From contig CADCPN010000004.1 in the NCBI GenBank assembly GCA_902803375.1, forward strand, positions 1 to 35,493: a stretch of 35,493 bases of DNA. The letters are read 5' to 3'. The stretch is from an uncultured Erysipelotrichaceae bacterium. GTDB taxonomy: Bacteria; Bacillota_I; Bacilli_A; RFN20; CAG-826. This document shows, in pieces, positions 28,936 through 35,493 of this stretch; position 1 is the stretch's first letter; the number at the start of each line of letters is the position of its first letter. The position numbers and the translations under genes were made by a program. A model generated the notes under the pieces. The model was given only the letters and a program-made list of their open reading frames with translations. It did no database searches and was not told where the DNA came from.

Positions 28936-29793
28936 TTATATCTTTGCTATTGCGGATAAAGGCCTTTCCTCTTCGTAATAGGCGGTTAAGAAAGCATTCG
29001 CTTCCTCCCCAGTGGCAAAAGACACCTCTCCCTCGCCTTCTATAACGTATTTGACCCCGTCTTCGCAAGCGGAAGCTTTCTCTTCCTCAGAAAGACTGCT
29101 CGCGTCTAGGATGGCGATTTTGCTTTTGCTTCTGATCGCGACTTGATAAAGGGAAGAGGGGATCGCGGAGGTGGAGGCGTTGCCATAGATGATGCCCGGT
29201 GCCTTCTTTTCGGCGACGAAGCGATTGAAGCTCTCTAGGCTATGGAAGCGGTAAACCTCTGCGCGGTTAACCTTTTCCTGGAGGTAGCTTAGGACTTTGT
29301 AAGGGGAATCCATATGGCCGTTATAGGCGAATCTAGTGGATTCTCTAGAGGTCAATATATAGGAAATCGGGAAGGCGACGGATTCGGAAAAATAGGTTGG
29401 ATAATCGATTTGGACGCGATTACGGACGGCCCTGATGTTAGTTAGGTCGGAGAGGCTATCGGTATAGATGAGCTTAATATCGTAACGGCTTTCTTTTATT
29501 GCCTTAACAAAGTTAGGCTCCAATCGGAGGCAGTGGCTGCAGTCTCCCGCGGCGAAAAGCACAAGCGAGTCCTCGCCCGCCTTAAGCGAATTGACAAGCT
29601 CGTTGCCAGAGACTTGATGAGCAACGTCTAGATAATGGGAAGCGGAAGAAGAATAAAGGATATCGCCATTTTGGAAGATGGTCGGAAGCGATTCGTCATA
29701 GGCTTTCCCCGAATCGAAAACCGGCTCTTCATTAGAAGAGGAGCAAGAGGCGGCTAGAAGGATCAAGAAGAGGATAGGCAAGGACTTTTTCAT
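28936..29793 (-). CDS. Thioredoxin-like lipoprotein
   Basis: Protein of 285 residues. ATG 29793 is chosen because it opens a lipoprotein signal (MKKSLPILFLILLAASC); the lipobox is L-A-A-S-C17 by my reading, followed by a Ser-rich linker. An upstream in-frame ATG at 29820 would spoil the signal. Residues about 75-170 form a thioredoxin-like fold: VLFAAGDCSHCLRLEP has the CxxC pair C85/C88, and YPTYF supplies a later proline region. The C-terminal 110 residues look like a second, degenerate thioredoxin-like unit. It probably acts outside the membrane in disulphide handling or as a sensor. No Shine-Dalgarno is present; a TATAAT lies 7 nt upstream. Confidence 0.78.
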   Translation of the reverse strand: MKKSLPILFLILLAASCSSSNEEPVFDSGKAYDESLPTIFQNGDILYSSSASHYLDVAHQVSGNELVNSLKAGEDSLVLFAAGDCSHCLRLEPNFVKAIKESRYDIKLIYTDSLSDLTNIRAVRNRVQIDYPTYFSESVAFPISYILTSRESTRFAYNGHMDSPYKVLSYLQEKVNRAEVYRFHSLESFNRFVAEKKAPGIIYGNASTSAIPSSLYQVAIRSKSKIAILDASSLSEEEKASACEDGVKYVIEGEGEVSFATGEEANAFLTAYYEEERPLSAIAKI

Positions 29794-29806
29794 CGCTGGA
29801 ATTATA
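29794..29806 (-). promoter_or_regulatory. -10 element and leaderless start of the lipoprotein gene
   Basis: Read leftward, a consensus TATAAT (29806-29801) is followed by 7 nt (TCCAGCG) and the ATG at 29793. No Shine-Dalgarno is present, so the mRNA may start at the initiation codon. A good -35 is not evident. Confidence 0.5.
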
Positions 29807-29845
29807 TAGGAACTAGGCAAAAGGAGATAACGATAGACTTTTTCA

Positions 29846-29885
29846 GCAAGAAAACGCTTCCTTTAGGAGCGTGGCGTCTTCTTGC
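29846..29885. promoter_or_regulatory. Long inverted repeat in the divergent promoter region
   Basis: GCAAGAA (29846-29852) and TTCTTGC (29879-29885) flank an inner stem, ACGCTTCC / GGAGCGT with one bulged base around TTTA. It lies between the divergent lipoprotein and pyrophosphatase genes and runs into the TTGCAA -35 of the latter. It may be a shared operator or a leader structure. Confidence 0.5.
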
Positions 29886-29909
29886 AAAAGGATAAAAAGA
29901 CGATAATAT
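29882..29909 (+). promoter_or_regulatory. Candidate promoter of the pyrophosphatase gene
   Basis: TTGCAA (29882-29887), 16 bp, TAATAT (29904-29909). The same -35 hexamer is used at the ATP synthase operon. A strong AAAGGAGG follows before the ATG at 29937. Confidence 0.5.
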
Positions 29910-29936
29910 AGCAAGTTACCAAAAAGGAGGACAAAC

Positions 29937-30476
29937 ATGAATATTCTTCATGCCGTCGATAAAGCTCGCGTTACCCCTGAGCATTTCCTCTCCTGCGTTG
30001 AGATCCCCGCCGGATCTAGCGCCAAATATGAGCTGGACGTCAACTCTGGCGCCCTAATCCTCGACCGCATTCTCTACACCGCCACCCACTACCCGCAGAA
30101 CTATGGCTTCATCCCGAGAACCTGGGGTCTAGATGAGGACCCGATGGACGTTCTCGTCATCGCCTCTTCCCCAATCGTTCCGATGGCTTTGGTCCGCTGC
30201 TATCCAATCGGCATCCTTGAGATGACCGATTCTGGCGAAGTCGACCAGAAGGTCCTTGCAATCTGCGAGAATGACCCGGTCTATAATAGCTTCAAGGACA
30301 TCAAGGATCTCCCCCAGCACATCTTGGATGAGATCAAGCACTTCTTCACCGTCTACAAACAGCTTGAGCACGGCAAGGAAACCGTCATCGAAGGCATCCA
30401 TGGCGCCAAGATGGCGAAGGAGGCGATTGCTGAGGCCAGAGCTCGTTACGATGCCAAATTCCCGGACAAAAAATAA
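29937..30476 (+). CDS. ppa: Inorganic pyrophosphatase, family I
   Basis: Protein of 179 residues, the usual length for bacterial family I enzymes. It has YPQNYGFIP (about 53-61) and the DEDPMDVL signature (66-73), which holds the metal-binding aspartates. It hydrolyses PPi to two phosphates in the cytoplasm with Mg2+. Its 3' end overlaps the next gene by 26 nt. Together with a PPi-using phosphofructokinase in the same window, it would draw on the same PPi pool. Confidence 0.96.
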   Translation: MNILHAVDKARVTPEHFLSCVEIPAGSSAKYELDVNSGALILDRILYTATHYPQNYGFIPRTWGLDEDPMDVLVIASSPIVPMALVRCYPIGILEMTDSGEVDQKVLAICENDPVYNSFKDIKDLPQHILDEIKHFFTVYKQLEHGKETVIEGIHGAKMAKEAIAEARARYDAKFPDKK

Positions 30477-32289
30477 CAAACCTCAAAGCAAGAAAGCCAT
30501 CAAGATCACGCTTTTCGCGGTCTATGGCCTTTTATGTTGCCTGATTTTAGGGGAGTCCTTCGTCCCTGGCGACGCCAGCTTTAGGCAATCCTGGTCTTTG
30601 AGCAGCTTCTTCGCATCCTTCATTAACGACGTCTCCCCGAGCAAGGAAGCAATCGAATATAAGCCAACCGCCATCAGCGCGAAGACAAGCCACCCCATCC
30701 TAAAAGAGGATCAGGCGGTCGCCGGCACGACCAAGATGTTTTCCTACTCCCTTTCTTACGAAGAAGGGGCTAATGGCATCTATGCCAGCAGCGTCTCCGT
30801 CTCCTGCCTAAAATCCCCAAGCCCCAATTGCTATACCTCAAGCCTTTCCTCTACCGATAAAGGCGGTGTCTTCCGCGTCATCCCCTTAGAGAAAGGCGAA
30901 TATGCCTTTAGCCTCAAAGATGCCTCTGGCCATGAGGATGTCGTCTCCTTCCTCGCGGAAGAGAGGCTTTCCCCTTCCTCCCTATCTTTTGAAGAAGGCG
31001 ATATCGAAGCGGAGCTAGGCAAGGCAATCCCGAGCAATTACCGCTTCGCCATCGCTGGCATTGAAGGAAGCGAAAACGAATCCGCCGACCATTACCTTCA
31101 GCGCTTCTTCTCTAGCCAATCTCTTGGCCTCTCTTCTAGCGACCCGTCTATCTTCGAGGTCAATTCCTTCGGCGACATCTTGCCAAAAGGGGTAGGCACC
31201 GCCCAACTCTTATTCAAGGGAGAAAAAGTAAAAGAAGTGCACGTTTCCCCTTCTTTGGCCTCAGCTCCCAAAGTTGCTTCCATCACCTTAAAGGCTGATA
31301 ACGAAATGGGCTTATCTCCGCTGGACTTTGATTTCCAAAAGCAAGGCTATGGCGTCAATCTCACCCCGCATTATTTTGACGCGGAGCGCAAGGAAATCAC
31401 CTTTGCTAAAGGCGAAGAGCCATTAATAGATTATTCGACCTCCGATTACCTTAAAGGCATCGTCTCTAACGCTCACCTAGAGGATAAGCTCGGCGATCCC
31501 TCTATTGCCGCCCCCGTGAAAGAAGGCCACGTCTATGGCTACCGCAATCCTGGCAAGGTCACTATCAATGCCTCTTTGGCCATCAACCCGGAAATCAAGG
31601 TATCCATAGAACTATTTTCCTCAACGAAGGAAGTAAGCGAAGTCAACTTCGTTGCCAAAGCAGGAGGGAGTGAACTAAAGGAAAACGATGTTAATGACAT
31701 CTCCGCCGGCACCTCCATCACCTTCGCCTCCTCTTCTTTCTATCCTGAGAACGCGAATAACAAAAGCATCCATATCGAGGTATCTGACCCTAACGTGCTG
31801 AAGATACTCAATAACGATACGACCTATCCATCCATCAACGTGGCAAAAGAAGGAGACGCCTCCTTTAGCGTTTCTAGCCTTTCCCTAGGAGAGAGGAGCA
31901 AGAAGACCTATCAGGTGCACGCCTTGCCTCTTCCCCGCATCGCAGAGCAGGACATGGGCGACTTCCATATGATCGTGAGGAAAGGCATCGGCCATTTCTC
32001 CCTGTTCGCGGCTACCTCCTTATTTGGGTTCCTCGCCTTCTATTTTGGCAGCTTTGAAGAGAAGAGGTTCCACCTTCTTATCGCCTCGGGGGTCTCTTTG
32101 CTTTGCGGCGTTGCCTTAGCCCTGATTAGCGAGCTGATTCAGCTTCTCCCCGCCTTAAAGCGCGGTTCTTCATTCATCGATGTCGGCATCGATTCGGCTG
32201 GCTATCTAGCCATGACCTTATTGATGCTAGGCATCTTCTACGTAATCGCGTTATTTAAGCGGAGAAAAACAAAAGGAAAAGAGGAATAG
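30451..32289 (+). CDS. VanZ-like membrane protein with large extracytoplasmic insert
   Basis: Protein of 612 residues from ATG 30451; the frame is open further left but only inside ppa. A first membrane helix (about 17-35, ITLFAVYGLLCCLILGESF) is followed by about 470 mainly beta residues and then three more helices (about 515-605). The C-terminal part SELIQLLPALKRGSSFIDVGIDSAGY (562-587) is the VanZ signature. Within the insert, SSDPSIFEVNSFGDILPKG (about 230-248) resembles an Ig-like BIG2 domain, and at least one more beta domain follows. VanZ gives low-level teicoplanin resistance in Enterococcus, but the role of most homologues is unknown. No clear ribosome binding site; translation is probably coupled to ppa. 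Confidence 0.78.
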   Translation: MPNSRTKNNKPQSKKAIKITLFAVYGLLCCLILGESFVPGDASFRQSWSLSSFFASFINDVSPSKEAIEYKPTAISAKTSHPILKEDQAVAGTTKMFSYSLSYEEGANGIYASSVSVSCLKSPSPNCYTSSLSSTDKGGVFRVIPLEKGEYAFSLKDASGHEDVVSFLAEERLSPSSLSFEEGDIEAELGKAIPSNYRFAIAGIEGSENESADHYLQRFFSSQSLGLSSSDPSIFEVNSFGDILPKGVGTAQLLFKGEKVKEVHVSPSLASAPKVASITLKADNEMGLSPLDFDFQKQGYGVNLTPHYFDAERKEITFAKGEEPLIDYSTSDYLKGIVSNAHLEDKLGDPSIAAPVKEGHVYGYRNPGKVTINASLAINPEIKVSIELFSSTKEVSEVNFVAKAGGSELKENDVNDISAGTSITFASSSFYPENANNKSIHIEVSDPNVLKILNNDTTYPSINVAKEGDASFSVSSLSLGERSKKTYQVHALPLPRIAEQDMGDFHMIVRKGIGHFSLFAATSLFGFLAFYFGSFEEKRFHLLIASGVSLLCGVALALISELIQLLPALKRGSSFIDVGIDSAGYLAMTLLMLGIFYVIALFKRRKTKGKEE

Positions 32290-32307
32290 CCTCAGCGGCT
32301 TTCCTCT
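32275..32307 (-). terminator. Terminator spanning both convergent stop codons
   Basis: AGAGGAA (32280-32286), a bulged T, AGCC (288-291) pair with GGCT (297-300) and TTCCTCT (301-307) around TCAGC: 11 bp in all. Read leftward, it is followed by TTTCCTTTTGTTTTT. It therefore ends the choline kinase/NFACT operon while lying within the last codons of the VanZ-like gene. Confidence 0.8.
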
Positions 32308-33170
32308 CTGATCAGCTTGCTTATGCGGCTCATCTTTTCTTTCGCGATGTCTAAGAAGACCTCTTCCATGGTCTCTTTATACCTGGCTTTGGCCCAGTAA
32401 TACCAAAGCATGTCCTGGTAGGCCATGACGGTGAAGACCTCATCCATATTCCTTTCGGTGCAGTTTTCTGGGCCATAATAGTTGGTGATGAGCCTTTGGC
32501 AGGTGGCCTTATCGATATTGTTCTCCTCCAAGAAGGAGGCGAGGTCGAAGATGTCGCCATTGACGCCTGCGAATTCATAGTCGAGGAAATAGCATCTGCG
32601 CCTTCCTTCGCCAAGGATGATGTTTCCGGCGTGGAGATCATTATGGCAAAGGACTTGCTTATCGTTATTGAGGATATCCTCAGCTTTTAGGCGGATGCGC
32701 TGCTCAATATCGGAACGCAGCTTCTCTCCCGATAGCCTTTTATAGGCATCAAAGCGTTCGTGGAACTCGAATTTTGGGAAGTTGCCTTTATAGCTATGAA
32801 GCGTCTTGATGGTCGAAAGCACATCCACGTATCCGCGGAATCGCTTTCTGGAATCGCTGTCATGGAGATCGCGGATGCTGGGAAGGAATTCCTCAATTTT
32901 ATCGCCTTGATGGTCTTCATAGGCATAAAGAAGCGGGCCAACGTTTTTCTTCTCGGCGAGGTTAACCATGAAGGAGAGGACCTTTATTTCGTTATTTGGG
33001 GTATTCCATTTGGCATCGGTGCGGTCAAGTCTTTTGAGGCGAAGGACGTAGTTCCAATTGATCAAGAAGATGTCGTTGGCGGTGCCTTTGCCAAGCTCCT
33101 TGATAGCGATGACCTTGGTCTTGGAGACGTTTTCAAACATCTCGATGGCTTGGGAAAGGGCGTCTTTCAT
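32292..33170 (-). CDS. Choline/ethanolamine kinase-like protein (LicA-type)
   Basis: Protein of 292 residues with the aminoglycoside phosphotransferase/choline kinase fold. CHNDLHAGNIILG (about 190-202) is the Brenner-type catalytic loop with H-x-D-x-x-x-x-N, and FLDYEFAGVNGDIFDLA (about 209-225) carries the metal-binding aspartate, in the form seen in choline kinases. Substrates might be choline, ethanolamine or a sugar; LicA supplies phosphocholine for surface decoration. No other lic genes are in the window. It overlaps the NFACT gene by 4 nt (ATGA) and ends 2 nt from the convergent VanZ-like gene. Confidence 0.85.
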   Translation of the reverse strand: MKDALSQAIEMFENVSKTKVIAIKELGKGTANDIFLINWNYVLRLKRLDRTDAKWNTPNNEIKVLSFMVNLAEKKNVGPLLYAYEDHQGDKIEEFLPSIRDLHDSDSRKRFRGYVDVLSTIKTLHSYKGNFPKFEFHERFDAYKRLSGEKLRSDIEQRIRLKAEDILNNDKQVLCHNDLHAGNIILGEGRRRCYFLDYEFAGVNGDIFDLASFLEENNIDKATCQRLITNYYGPENCTERNMDEVFTVMAYQDMLWYYWAKARYKETMEEVFLDIAKEKMSRISKLIREESR

Positions 33171-34564
33171 AGGCTTACCTTCCTCGCGCTAGCATAAGCA
33201 TCCCTAACCTGAGGGCTGATGGAGCGGATGAGGGCGCTACGGTATTCTTTGACGATGGCTTGTCCTGGGACATTGCCGCGGCGGACATTCACGTGGGGCG
33301 TGTACATGACTTCGCCCATCTCAAGGTTGGAGGCAAGAAGGGCGAGTTCGCAGCCTTTTTCGATTTCTTCCTCGCTAGGATTATCTTTCTTGATGATGAG
33401 GTGCGCGCCATGGTTATCCTTCACGTGGATCCAGATATGGGTTTTGGCGGTATCGAGAAGGAAGCTTAGGCAATCGTTCTGCCTGGCGTTTTTGCCGAAG
33501 AGGTAGGTGACCTCATCGATGGTGACGCTATAAGGGAGGATCGCAGAATCGCTAAGGGGCGTGGATTTGCCGTCTTTGATCTTATCTAGGCCATATTGCT
33601 TGCTATAGGCCTCTAGTGAATCTTCGCTAGCGAGGCTAAGGATCTTCTCGACCTGCGTGTATTCTTCCAATTCCTTCTTGGCTTTCTCAAGGTTGGACTG
33701 GCCTAGCTTCACCGTGGCCTTTGCTTTCTTGGCGCGCTTAAAGAAGGCCTCTGCGTTATCGGAGGCGCTGCGCCGTTTATCCAGCTCTACCGGCGTGCCG
33801 TAATAATCCATGACGCCGGTAGAGACATCGATATTATCGAGGTTCATGAAGATGAAGTTGCCATATTCGCCATCGTTAAGGTGCTCGTTGGCTTTCTCGA
33901 TATCCATCTCTATGGATTTGATCTTCCTATTCGCTGCTTTCTTCTTGCTGGAGAGGTAGACGAATAGAGAATGGTATTTGCTTTTCTTTCTCCTTTGTTC
34001 CAAAAAGGCCTCTTTCTTGATGCAGGAAGCGGTATAGGAATCGTAATCGAAGGGATTGGCTTCCCCTCCCACGAAGTTATTGCCTAAAGGAGCCTCGTAG
34101 GTGACGCCGCGGAAGATGGGGCGTGGGGATTCGATGGTATTGGTCCTAAGGGCGGCGATGACCTTCTTATCCTTATCAAGAAGGATCAGGTTTGCCTTGG
34201 TGGGGATTAGCTCCGCGATAAGGGTAAGCTTCTCTTCTTGATAGACGTCATTGATGGAAGTGACGGAAAAGGCCAAGACGCGGTCGTTATTCAAGACGGC
34301 GATATCATCGATAACGGCGTTGCTTAATTGCTTCCTCATGATCATCGACATGTTGGTCGAGAAGGAGGTGACTTGGAAGGAAGAAGGGGAAATATAGACT
34401 AATGGGTCGGCCGAATTGAGGCTGAAGACAAGTCTTCCGCCGCGGCTATTGGCCATGACGAAAGTGGAGTCATCGTATTGGATGATCTTGGAGAGGTGGC
34501 TCCCCTTAAGCTTCTGTGAAAGCAGGAGCGAAAGCTGATGTAGTTGGTCGACTTTTAAACTCAT
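33167..34564 (-). CDS. rqcH: NFACT-family ribosome quality-control protein (RqcH/FbpA-like)
   Basis: Protein of 465 residues. NFACT-N (about 1-205) contains N-D94-R95, the D-R pair required by RqcH to act on tRNA; a coiled-coil stretch (about 215-335) contains KKAKATVKLGQSNLEKAKKELEEY; the NFACT-R domain (about 345-445) has THIWIHVKDNHGAHLIIKK and ends VNVRRGNVPGQAIV. RqcH binds split 50S subunits with stalled peptidyl-tRNA and directs alanine tailing. It is shorter than B. subtilis RqcH (570), mostly in the middle region; the related FbpA adhesin name is used for the same family. Predicted leaderless start, with no Shine-Dalgarno. Confidence 0.92.
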   Translation of the reverse strand: MSLKVDQLHQLSLLLSQKLKGSHLSKIIQYDDSTFVMANSRGGRLVFSLNSADPLVYISPSSFQVTSFSTNMSMIMRKQLSNAVIDDIAVLNNDRVLAFSVTSINDVYQEEKLTLIAELIPTKANLILLDKDKKVIAALRTNTIESPRPIFRGVTYEAPLGNNFVGGEANPFDYDSYTASCIKKEAFLEQRRKKSKYHSLFVYLSSKKKAANRKIKSIEMDIEKANEHLNDGEYGNFIFMNLDNIDVSTGVMDYYGTPVELDKRRSASDNAEAFFKRAKKAKATVKLGQSNLEKAKKELEEYTQVEKILSLASEDSLEAYSKQYGLDKIKDGKSTPLSDSAILPYSVTIDEVTYLFGKNARQNDCLSFLLDTAKTHIWIHVKDNHGAHLIIKKDNPSEEEIEKGCELALLASNLEMGEVMYTPHVNVRRGNVPGQAIVKEYRSALIRSISPQVRDAYASARKVSL

Positions 34565-34597
34565 GGCGTGATTATAGCATCCGCCTAGTAAACTAGG
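34565..34597 (-). promoter_or_regulatory. Extended -10 promoter with palindromic operator, NFACT gene
   Basis: Read leftward, TGC-TATAAT is an extended -10 (hexamer 34576-34571) and is followed by 6 nt and ATG 34564, so a leaderless message is expected. Just upstream, CCTAGTAAACTAGG (34584-34597) is a perfect 6-2-6 palindrome covering the -35 side of the promoter, where a repressor could bind. There is no strong -35 hexamer, as expected for an extended -10 promoter. Confidence 0.6.
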
Positions 34598-34705
34598 TTG
34601 CCCCTTGCTCAGCGAATTTTCCTGATACGTTTATCGATGTTTGTTATTGCTTTGCGACACAACCCTTGACGAAAAACTTACCATAGGCAAACTATTTAAG
34701 GTTTT

Positions 34706-34726
34706 GGCGACGATTTCGCCCTTTTT
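34706..34726 (+). terminator. Terminator-like hairpin upstream of gmk
   Basis: GGCGA (34706-34710), loop CGATT, TCGCC (34716-34720), then CTTTTT. The stem is short (5 bp) but GC-rich, with a T-run. It lies 61 nt before gmk with no upstream rightward gene, so it may be an attenuator in the gmk leader. A TTGACG at 34666-34671 could be the -35 of a promoter ahead of it, but I find no well-spaced -10. Confidence 0.45.
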
Positions 34727-34787
34727 GCCATAAAAAAAGCGTTTACATCGTTTCCGTAGGTTGCAACCCGGTGTTTTGGAGACTACA

Positions 34788-35381
34788 ATGCGAACAACAC
34801 TTATGAAAAAGGGTTTGCTAATCATTCTTTCTGGCCCATCCGGCGTAGGAAAGGGCACTGTCAGGCTTAAGCTGATGACTCGCCCTGAGCTTAACCTTTT
34901 CTATTCCGTCTCCATGACCACCCGCAAGATTCGTCCTGGCGAGAAAGAAGGAAGAGAGTATTACTACGTCTCCCGACAGGAGTTTTTGAAGCAAGTCGAA
35001 GAGGGAAACCTCCTTGAATGGAATGAATTCGTCGGCAATTTCTATGGCACCCCGCTTGATAAGGTCAACCAGAAGAGAGAGGAAGGATATAACGTCCTCC
35101 TTGAAATCGACGTCAATGGCGCCATGAAGGTCATGGAGAAATGCCCCGATGCCGTTTCCATCTTCCTCAAAGCCCCTTCCTTCGAAGCTTTAGAAAAAAG
35201 AATCAGAGGCAGATCCACTGAGACCGAGGAAGTCATCAGGGAAAGGCTTGGCAAAGCCAAATCCGAGTATGGCCTCGCCTATAAATACAAGTATTCCGTC
35301 GTCAACGACTCCGTCGAAAGAGCCGCTGATGAGATCGCCTCGATCATAAAGAAGGAATCCAAGCAAGCTAACCTCATTTAG
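34788..35381 (+). CDS. gmk: Guanylate kinase
   Basis: Protein of 197 residues from ATG 34788 (GGAG 6 nt upstream); ATG 34803 is an alternative. P-loop SGPSGVGKGT (15-24), the GMP-binding SVSMTTRKIRPGEKEGREYYYVS segment and EWNEFVGNFYGTP are all conserved. It makes GDP from GMP with ATP in the cytoplasm and is essential. It is divergent from the NFACT gene, and a terminator overlaps its stop codon. Confidence 0.97.
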   Translation: MRTTLMKKGLLIILSGPSGVGKGTVRLKLMTRPELNLFYSVSMTTRKIRPGEKEGREYYYVSRQEFLKQVEEGNLLEWNEFVGNFYGTPLDKVNQKREEGYNVLLEIDVNGAMKVMEKCPDAVSIFLKAPSFEALEKRIRGRSTETEEVIRERLGKAKSEYGLAYKYKYSVVNDSVERAADEIASIIKKESKQANLI

Positions 35382-35410
35382 AGAAGCTGTCATGGCCTCT
35401 CTTTTTTTTT
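35380..35410 (+). terminator. Terminator of gmk
   Basis: AGAGA-A-GC (35380-35387) pairs with GC-C-TCTCT around 35394-35402, leaving one mismatch, and is followed by a long T-run (35402-35410). The stem includes the last base pair of the gmk stop codon. Confidence 0.8.
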
Positions 35411-35440
35411 GACTAGGAAATTGTATTTAACCTCCCCCAT

Positions 35441-35465
35441 AAGAAAACCGGCCTCCCTGGGCCGG
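35441..35465 (-). terminator. Leftward terminator at the right edge
   Basis: CCGGCC (35448-35453), loop TCCCTG, GGCCGG (35460-35465); read leftward it is followed by TTTTCTT. It suggests that a leftward gene enters from beyond the window. A leftward frame from the edge stops at 35479 (TAA) after four codons, which would fit its last residues, but this is too short to call a gene. Confidence 0.65.
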
Positions 35466-35493
35466 CTTGGGACTGCTCTTACTCCGGTTTGTA

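Noticed and set aside
30256-30450. An extended N-terminus for the VanZ-like protein inside ppa
   Set aside because: The extra residues are only the shifted frame of the pyrophosphatase gene, with Ser/Arg-rich composition; a membrane protein start at ATG 30451 is more sensible.

Overview
The window looks like chromosomal DNA from a member of the Bacillota, most likely a gut-type lineage near Erysipelotrichia/RF39 or another Mollicutes-related branch of Bacilli. That placement is inference. It rests on an AddA/AddB pair (the Firmicutes form of RecBCD), an RqcH/FbpA-type NFACT protein, a YwqA/YwqB-like SNF2 plus SWIM pair, a PPi-type phosphofructokinase, a TGS-type nucleoside kinase, and AGGAGG-type ribosome binding sites. 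TGA is used as a stop (for example atpD, atpH and the DUF4097 gene) and tryptophan is TGG, so the code is table 11, not the Mycoplasma code. Base composition is moderate and coding density is high. No tRNA, rRNA, CRISPR array or intact mobile element was seen.

Layout. 1-57: possible tail of an upstream gene. 335-11821: a rightward DNA-repair cluster (SWIM protein, SNF2 ATPase, AddB, AddA, DUF5677-like protein) closed by a strong terminator. 11860-12560: a decayed region holding the remnant of a leftward gene. 12562-13314: a DUF4097 lipoprotein. 13443-15095 (leftward): TGS-domain uridine kinase-like protein, whose promoter carries a perfect cre-type operator in its spacer. 15405-19118: a 1237-aa cyclic-di-GMP enzyme. 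19241-20434: PPi-phosphofructokinase. 20595-28791: the complete F-type ATP synthase operon (I-like, a, c, b, delta, alpha, gamma, beta, epsilon), extended by an ATP-grasp ligase and closed by a terminator. 28936-29793 (leftward): thioredoxin-like lipoprotein. 29937-32289: inorganic pyrophosphatase overlapping a VanZ-like protein with a large external insert. 32292-34564 (leftward): RqcH-like NFACT protein overlapping a choline kinase-like gene. 34788-35381: guanylate kinase, followed by terminators.

How the genes fit together. The first block is double-strand-break processing and chromatin or replication remodelling. The middle is energy metabolism: PPi-dependent glycolysis and an ATP synthase whose c subunit has two carboxylates at the predicted ion site, suggesting Na+ coupling. 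The right part mixes PPi removal, envelope functions, ribosome rescue and nucleotide synthesis.

Most notable: (i) four genes have a -10 hexamer only 6-7 nt before the ATG and no Shine-Dalgarno, which suggests leaderless mRNAs; (ii) a CcpA-like cre site exactly fills the 17-bp promoter spacer of the uridine kinase gene; (iii) the two-carboxylate c subunit; (iv) a VanZ fold split by about 470 residues with an Ig-like segment; (v) palindromes placed over or next to several promoters and a terminator woven through two convergent stop codons.
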